The translations under genes were made by a program, and so were the position numbers. From contig JACCIC010000004.1 of the NCBI GenBank assembly GCA_018907035.1, positions 1,369,001-1,433,000 on the forward strand: 64,000 nt of DNA, given 5' to 3'. Of this stretch, positions 59,505 through 64,000 are shown in pieces (position 1 is the first letter of the stretch; every line of letters starts with the position of its first letter). Source of the stretch: Sycobia sp. Sy_11. Lineage: Eukaryota; Arthropoda; Insecta; Hymenoptera; Epichrysomallidae. The notes under the pieces were generated by a model. The model worked only from the letters and a program-made list of their open reading frames with translations. It was not told where the DNA came from and searched no databases.

Positions 59505-59526
59505 GTGGGTGGGTGGGTGGGTGGGT
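59505..59526 (+). repeat. (TGGG)n, G-quadruplex-forming run
   Basis: Five GGG runs (59507-59525) separated by single T residues, on the Tm1 sense strand. Confidence 0.9.
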
Positions 59527-61660
59527 GCTGTAAATGCCAGTAATTACATTTGCATTATATCTGTAAGTAGTGTTCATTGATTCAAATTTAGGGAATAAAA
59601 ATTTTTAATTTTATAGAACCCATACTTTAACTACAAGAGTTCTATATAAGATCACACGAGAGTTCGGGAATTAAGACCCAACTGTTCGTACGTCTGTCTA
59701 AAAATAATTAAGTGAATATGTGCATTAGTAGTCAGTGAATAATGACTGATCGAAATAATGACAATTTTATTGATTGAATTATTGGCTTAAAAATCTCATT
59801 AATTTTGAAATTTCACTTTTTTCCCTGCTCATTTACCAGTTATGGTACTTTGTTACATAATTAGTACTTTTCTGCAATTCAAGTGGATATAGTTTTGTAA
59901 ACTTTTTCCGTATAAATCTTTATATTTTTGATTTAGGCTCCGAAGAAAGTATTATATTTCAAGTAAAAAAAATTTGTATAATGAATCTATATCCGCAAAT
60001 ATTTAATTCCTAGGATATTATCAATTGAAATTCGATTAATTTTTCCGGCATGAATAGATAATTGTCTGCTAACAAGATCACGTGAAAAAATCAACGAAAT
60101 TCAGTATAGAATAATTTGAAAATTATATTTTCGAATAAAGTTTCATCACAACTTTTTCGCTTTAAATATTATTCTTTCTTGTATTTCCCTGCCAGAAATA
60201 GAAATTTGCCTTAAATTTTTCCTTTTTAAATTATACAGTATATTCAATTCATTTAAACGTATTATTGTAAGTATAAGAAAAAAATCATATTTTCGGAATA
60301 AGGAAAGCGTTAGGTTCTAAAATTTTACAGGGCTCGTTTTGAAAGTAATCTGAGTTAATTGGGTTAGTCTGAAATGTGTCTTGAACTAAATCCATCATTT
60401 ATATTCAATGTCATTCCATTCTTAAATAAATTTTTTTTTAATTCCGTTTTCGATCACTTATTTAAAAGTGTAAAATAAAGTGAGGCTTTTATTTCATCAA
60501 TTTCATATTTTTTATGCACAAATATAGCATTTATATATTAGCATGATAAAATAAAATATAATAACATAATCATCAATTTTGAGTCACCTATCGTTTTATT
60601 ATATGTTTCTTTAAAAACTAAAAAATATACAAAAATAGCAATGTATATGAAATTGATTATAATATTCAAAGACAAGTCTGAATTTGCTTACATATTTAAT
60701 TATTAAAGAAAATCTTAGATGTAAATATAACGGAATGTTAATGAGCGAACTCCTTCATTTTGAATTAATATTACCTATTAGAGATGAATTCTAAATCACA
60801 CAAAGTTAATGTAAATATATAAATAAATTTTGCATTATATAAATAAATTAAAATAATCTATTGACGATGGCTATAGCGAATAATACATACACGAAAACAA
60901 TCACATTGTATGCACTTTATACAATTATATGGGTATGTGGACTTTTCAAGTTATATAAAGATAATTTAACTTCACCATGCATAATTCTGTTTAAATATTA
61001 GTAATAAAAAATTTTTAGCATCATTAAAATTTATTATTTATTTAAATATATATGAAATTCATAGATATCTGCGGCGGCTATGTTACTTGAATGGGATATT
61101 GTGTAAAAAGCTCATTAAACAATTAAATATTCTATAGAATAACCAGTTATAATATACAATTTGTAAGTTAAACATATTATTTATAACGCGTTAAGAAAAA
61201 AAGGTTTCGATATCAAATTAATTAAGTAAAATTAAAGTCGAATTTGCATTACAAAGCAAATTTTATTAGCAAACCATAATTTTCCAATATGCATTCACCA
61301 AATTGGCAAGTTCTTGAATTTTAACAAGAAAACTGTTCTCGACCCTTACAAGTACATTTTATAATATCAACATTCATTTTATTTTTAATTAAACTTGGTA
61401 GGTGTAAACTAGAATATTCTAAACAAAAGCCCATTACAATTTATGAAGGAATACTTAAAACGCCGATAAATGAAAAATCTTCAAAAAAAATTATCAATTC
61501 ACTATATATAGAATACTAGGTTAACAAATTTAAAAAATTCTTTTTGAAATTTTTTTTTATTTATATATAATCATTTTATTTTTCTAATGGCGTAGACGAA
61601 ACTGATTTTTTAATGTTTATTTCACTTCCTTGGAATTATCATTTTGAGCATTCTATTCAA

Positions 61661-61785
61661 GAGCGTGCGCGAATCATTAAACATATGCGCGTATCATTTT
61701 GCTTCGTACAGCGCTATGCACGTATATACACGAAGTAAAACGGAGTTACATATGTTTTTGATTCGCACATGCTTGCGTGCTCTCT
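61661..61785. ncRNA. Long imperfect hairpin, microRNA-precursor-like
   Basis: The 5' arm has gcgaatca (61669-61676), aacatatg and ttttgcttcgt. The 3' arm has acgaagtaaaa, catatgtt and tgattcgc (61759-61766). These pair in order around a loop of about 18 nt, with one internal mismatch zone and a G-U pair. The size (about 98 nt) fits a microRNA precursor, but a small inverted-repeat transposon would look the same. Confidence 0.35.
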
Positions 61786-62660
61786 AACCTCTTTTAACTT
61801 TATAACTCATATGTCACAAACGCGTTCTACTTTGCTCACCATGAAAAAAATGATTCGGTATATAATCTGTAAAGTGGGTGATTAGGCTTGTATGATTGTT
61901 TTTGTCCCCCAATCTCCACTGTGAACAAGTCACCCGCTTCACATATTATCAAAATCAAGTATTAAAAAATCTGACATAATACCTATTGTGTCGTTATTAT
62001 GTTGAAATTTTTAGAATGTTTGTTTAAAAAATTAAAAATAATAATGAAAAGGAAATAATCGTAATGCAACAATTCGTGAATAGTTGAATTCTCTGAAATA
62101 AATAAGTAATTTAAAATTTCATCTCGAATATACACGTCTAAATAACAATTGAACAAAAAAAATGAAACCATCACTTTTGAAGTGCTGAAAATATTTTATA
62201 TTTTTTATATTTTTTATATTTTGTATTTTTTTAAATATATTGTACTGTTTTTTATATTTTGTATTCCTACTATTTCAGACATATATTCTCAGGTACGAGG
62301 ATATATTATGAACACCATAAGATAAAGCACATAAATTGTGATGAAACTACCTTTTGTACGCTTTGTAAAAAAACAACCATAATGAGAGCATCATTCAGTC
62401 TGTTATATTTATCCTCTAACTTGCTGATATTGCAGAATTGTATATATGAATTATATTACTCGCACAACAGTAGTATGAAGAAACGGATTCCGAGATTCAT
62501 TAGATTGATGAAAATTGATAAATAACTCGTAATAAATATACAATGTCGATATTTATGAAAATTTTGCATTATTTTTAATGCTAAAACTAGTATTAATTTT
62601 TTTATTTTTGATTTTATGAAACTTCAAAACTTTTAAATTAGCCTTTCCTTAACATTAAAT

Positions 62661-63099
62661 TAATAAATATTTTTATCGGTCTTAAGGTCTTTATAATATT
62701 ATATATTAGCTAAAATAATGACAGTCAGGCTGTCCTTATTCATATTCACCTCCGTAGAATCTGAAATAAAACTTACTACTACAATAAATTATATCAGAAA
62801 ATTAAAAATAAAAATAAAATAAACTTAATAATAAAATAAAAATAAAAATAAAATAATAAATAAAATAAAATAAAAATAATAAAAGCAAGATTCTATGGTA
62901 GTAAAGGACAACTTGACTGCCGCCACCACCTTAAATTTAAAATCACCTTGGTGTCGAACGTTTCGAACCGCTACGGTTCATCCTCAGGAACTAAACTAAC
63001 TTCTACGGGGGTGGATATAAACAAGGACAGTCTGACAATCATTATTTTAGCAAATATATTATATTATATAGACTGTAAGACCGATAAAAATATTTATTA
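62661..63099. repeat. Foldback element with arms of about 100 bp and an AAAAT-repeat centre
   Basis: The left arm (62661-62760) and the reverse complement of the right arm (63001-63099) share taataaatatttttatcggt, gctaaaataatga, gtcag-ctgtcctt and ccgtagaa. The centre holds an interrupted (AAAAT)n tract (about 62800-62885) and, on the - strand, CTGAGGA, a 5-bp stem-loop and GAAAC (62987-62960). It has no coding capacity and is probably a non-autonomous element, possibly related to Penelope-like elements. Confidence 0.75.
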
Positions 63100-64000
63100 C
63101 TTTAATTCAGAACAGTTGACATAAGTACAATTTTTAATTCTAATTTCCTTAACATTGATGATTACTCGATCAAATATTTTCTTTGATATATTAAATAGAC
63201 TCGAATAGTAACTCGATCAGGTTAATTAAATATTTTTGAATCTATTACATATTAAAACATATAAAAATATAAACAGTATCATATTTTAACGCTTTTTACA
63301 TTATTTAAGAAAAGTTTTAACAGTTTACCAAACATAAATGTCGATTATATATTTTTTGGTTAATGCTCTTATTTCACTTAACTCGACCATTTGACTGCGA
63401 ACCTATACTTTTTTTAATTCTATATTCATTTACACAAAAAACAGTATTACAAACAAACATTCTATTATAAACGAGTGTAATTTTCTTTCTTTTCAAACAA
63501 CGATATGTCTACTATTATATCTAATTTTTCCTCTGAGCATGAGTTAGAATGGAAACTAATGATGTAGTCACGGAAAGAAACTAGTTCCATATCATCTTTG
63601 TTATTTTTTAAATCTGAGTTCGAATTTGTAACGAACGACCTCGAAAACGCCCATGTAACAAGTTTCAGTAAATTTTTGTGTAAAATATGCTCACAGCTGA
63701 ACATAATTTAAATAGTATATATTTTTTCACTATTAATTGATTGTAACTAATGAAACATATATAGAAATACTTTAAAATTTAGTATTAGAAACTTCACTAA
63801 GAATCTAATCTACCACTAAAAAAATGATGTCAATGTATAGCGTAAAATATTTCTATTATAAGGAAAACATTGGGGAAAATGCTTTTGTAACCAACCTAAA
63901 TAAAAATTTTGTTACTTTCGACCCTAGACCATACTCGGCTATATTTACGATATTTATATATAATGGTGTGTTAACAATCAGTGTGCATTAATTATTATCG

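Larger units (their letters stand above)
56424..64000 (+). other. Tm1: Large Tm1 intron up to the end of the window
   Basis: 7.6 kb, mostly AT-rich, with no exon recognised on either strand. It contains a GT/GC microsatellite (59113-59181), a (TGGG)n run (59505-59526), a long hairpin (61661-61785) and a foldback element (62661-63099). The frames at 62259-62525 (+) and 63704-63465 (-) have no domains or splice support. That the shared Tm1 exons lie further downstream is inferred from the three phase-0 donors. Confidence 0.6.

Noticed and set aside
62259..62525. 88-codon + strand frame
   Set aside because: No domain, not phase-compatible with tropomyosin, and not similar to any tropomyosin exon.
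63465..63704. 79-codon - strand frame near the right edge
   Set aside because: Reasonably protein-like composition, but no domain, no splice sites and no partner exon; not enough to call a gene.

Overview
This window is nuclear DNA from an insect: AT-rich, intron-rich, full of long dinucleotide microsatellites and decayed transposons. The clearest host gene is an insect-type tropomyosin 1 (Tm1) on the + strand. Its protein resembles hymenopteran Tm1, but the sequence alone does not fix the order. No bacterial, plasmid, phage or CRISPR content was seen, and no tRNA or rRNA gene was recognised.

Left part (about 1-6.6 kb): the last three coding exons (1011-1293, 1423-1513, 6400-6510, + strand) of an unidentified single-pass membrane protein. 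Reading phase is consistent across them and a polyadenylation signal follows. Its last intron holds a mariner fragment and a GC-richer island of unknown origin.

Transposon-rich part (about 7.7-36.2 kb): remains of a Ty3/Gypsy integrase and a Ty1/Copia integrase/reverse transcriptase on the - strand (7.8-11.2 kb); at least five mariner/Tc1-type remnants including the intronic one, two of them delimited by matching terminal inverted repeats with TA ends; a decayed BEL/Pao element (18.4-20.1 kb); two long foldback (inverted-repeat) elements; and a complete, apparently young LINE (30738-36210) with both ORFs open, a poly(A) tail and a target-site duplication.

Right part (about 40-64 kb): the 5' half of Tm1. 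Three alternative first coding segments are visible: the muscle-type pair of exons (46970-47083 and 48342-48467), a 252-codon exon (50884-51639) that I read as the head of the atypical Tm1-I/C type isoform, and a cytoplasmic-type first exon (56283-56423). All three end in phase 0 at a good donor site, so each can splice to one common downstream exon; that common part is not found before 64000 and should lie beyond the window. GC-richer islands near 40.3, 42, 43.6, 49.8-50.3 and 55.8-56.2 kb are candidate promoters or non-coding first exons. Long TA, GT and CT tracts crowd this region.

I see no clearly novel multi-gene system. The observations most worth following are the atypical tropomyosin head exon with its repeated PAQCG motif, the intact LINE, two foldback elements sharing a hammerhead-like core motif (one with and one without the inner stem), and a microRNA-precursor-like hairpin in the last Tm1 intron.
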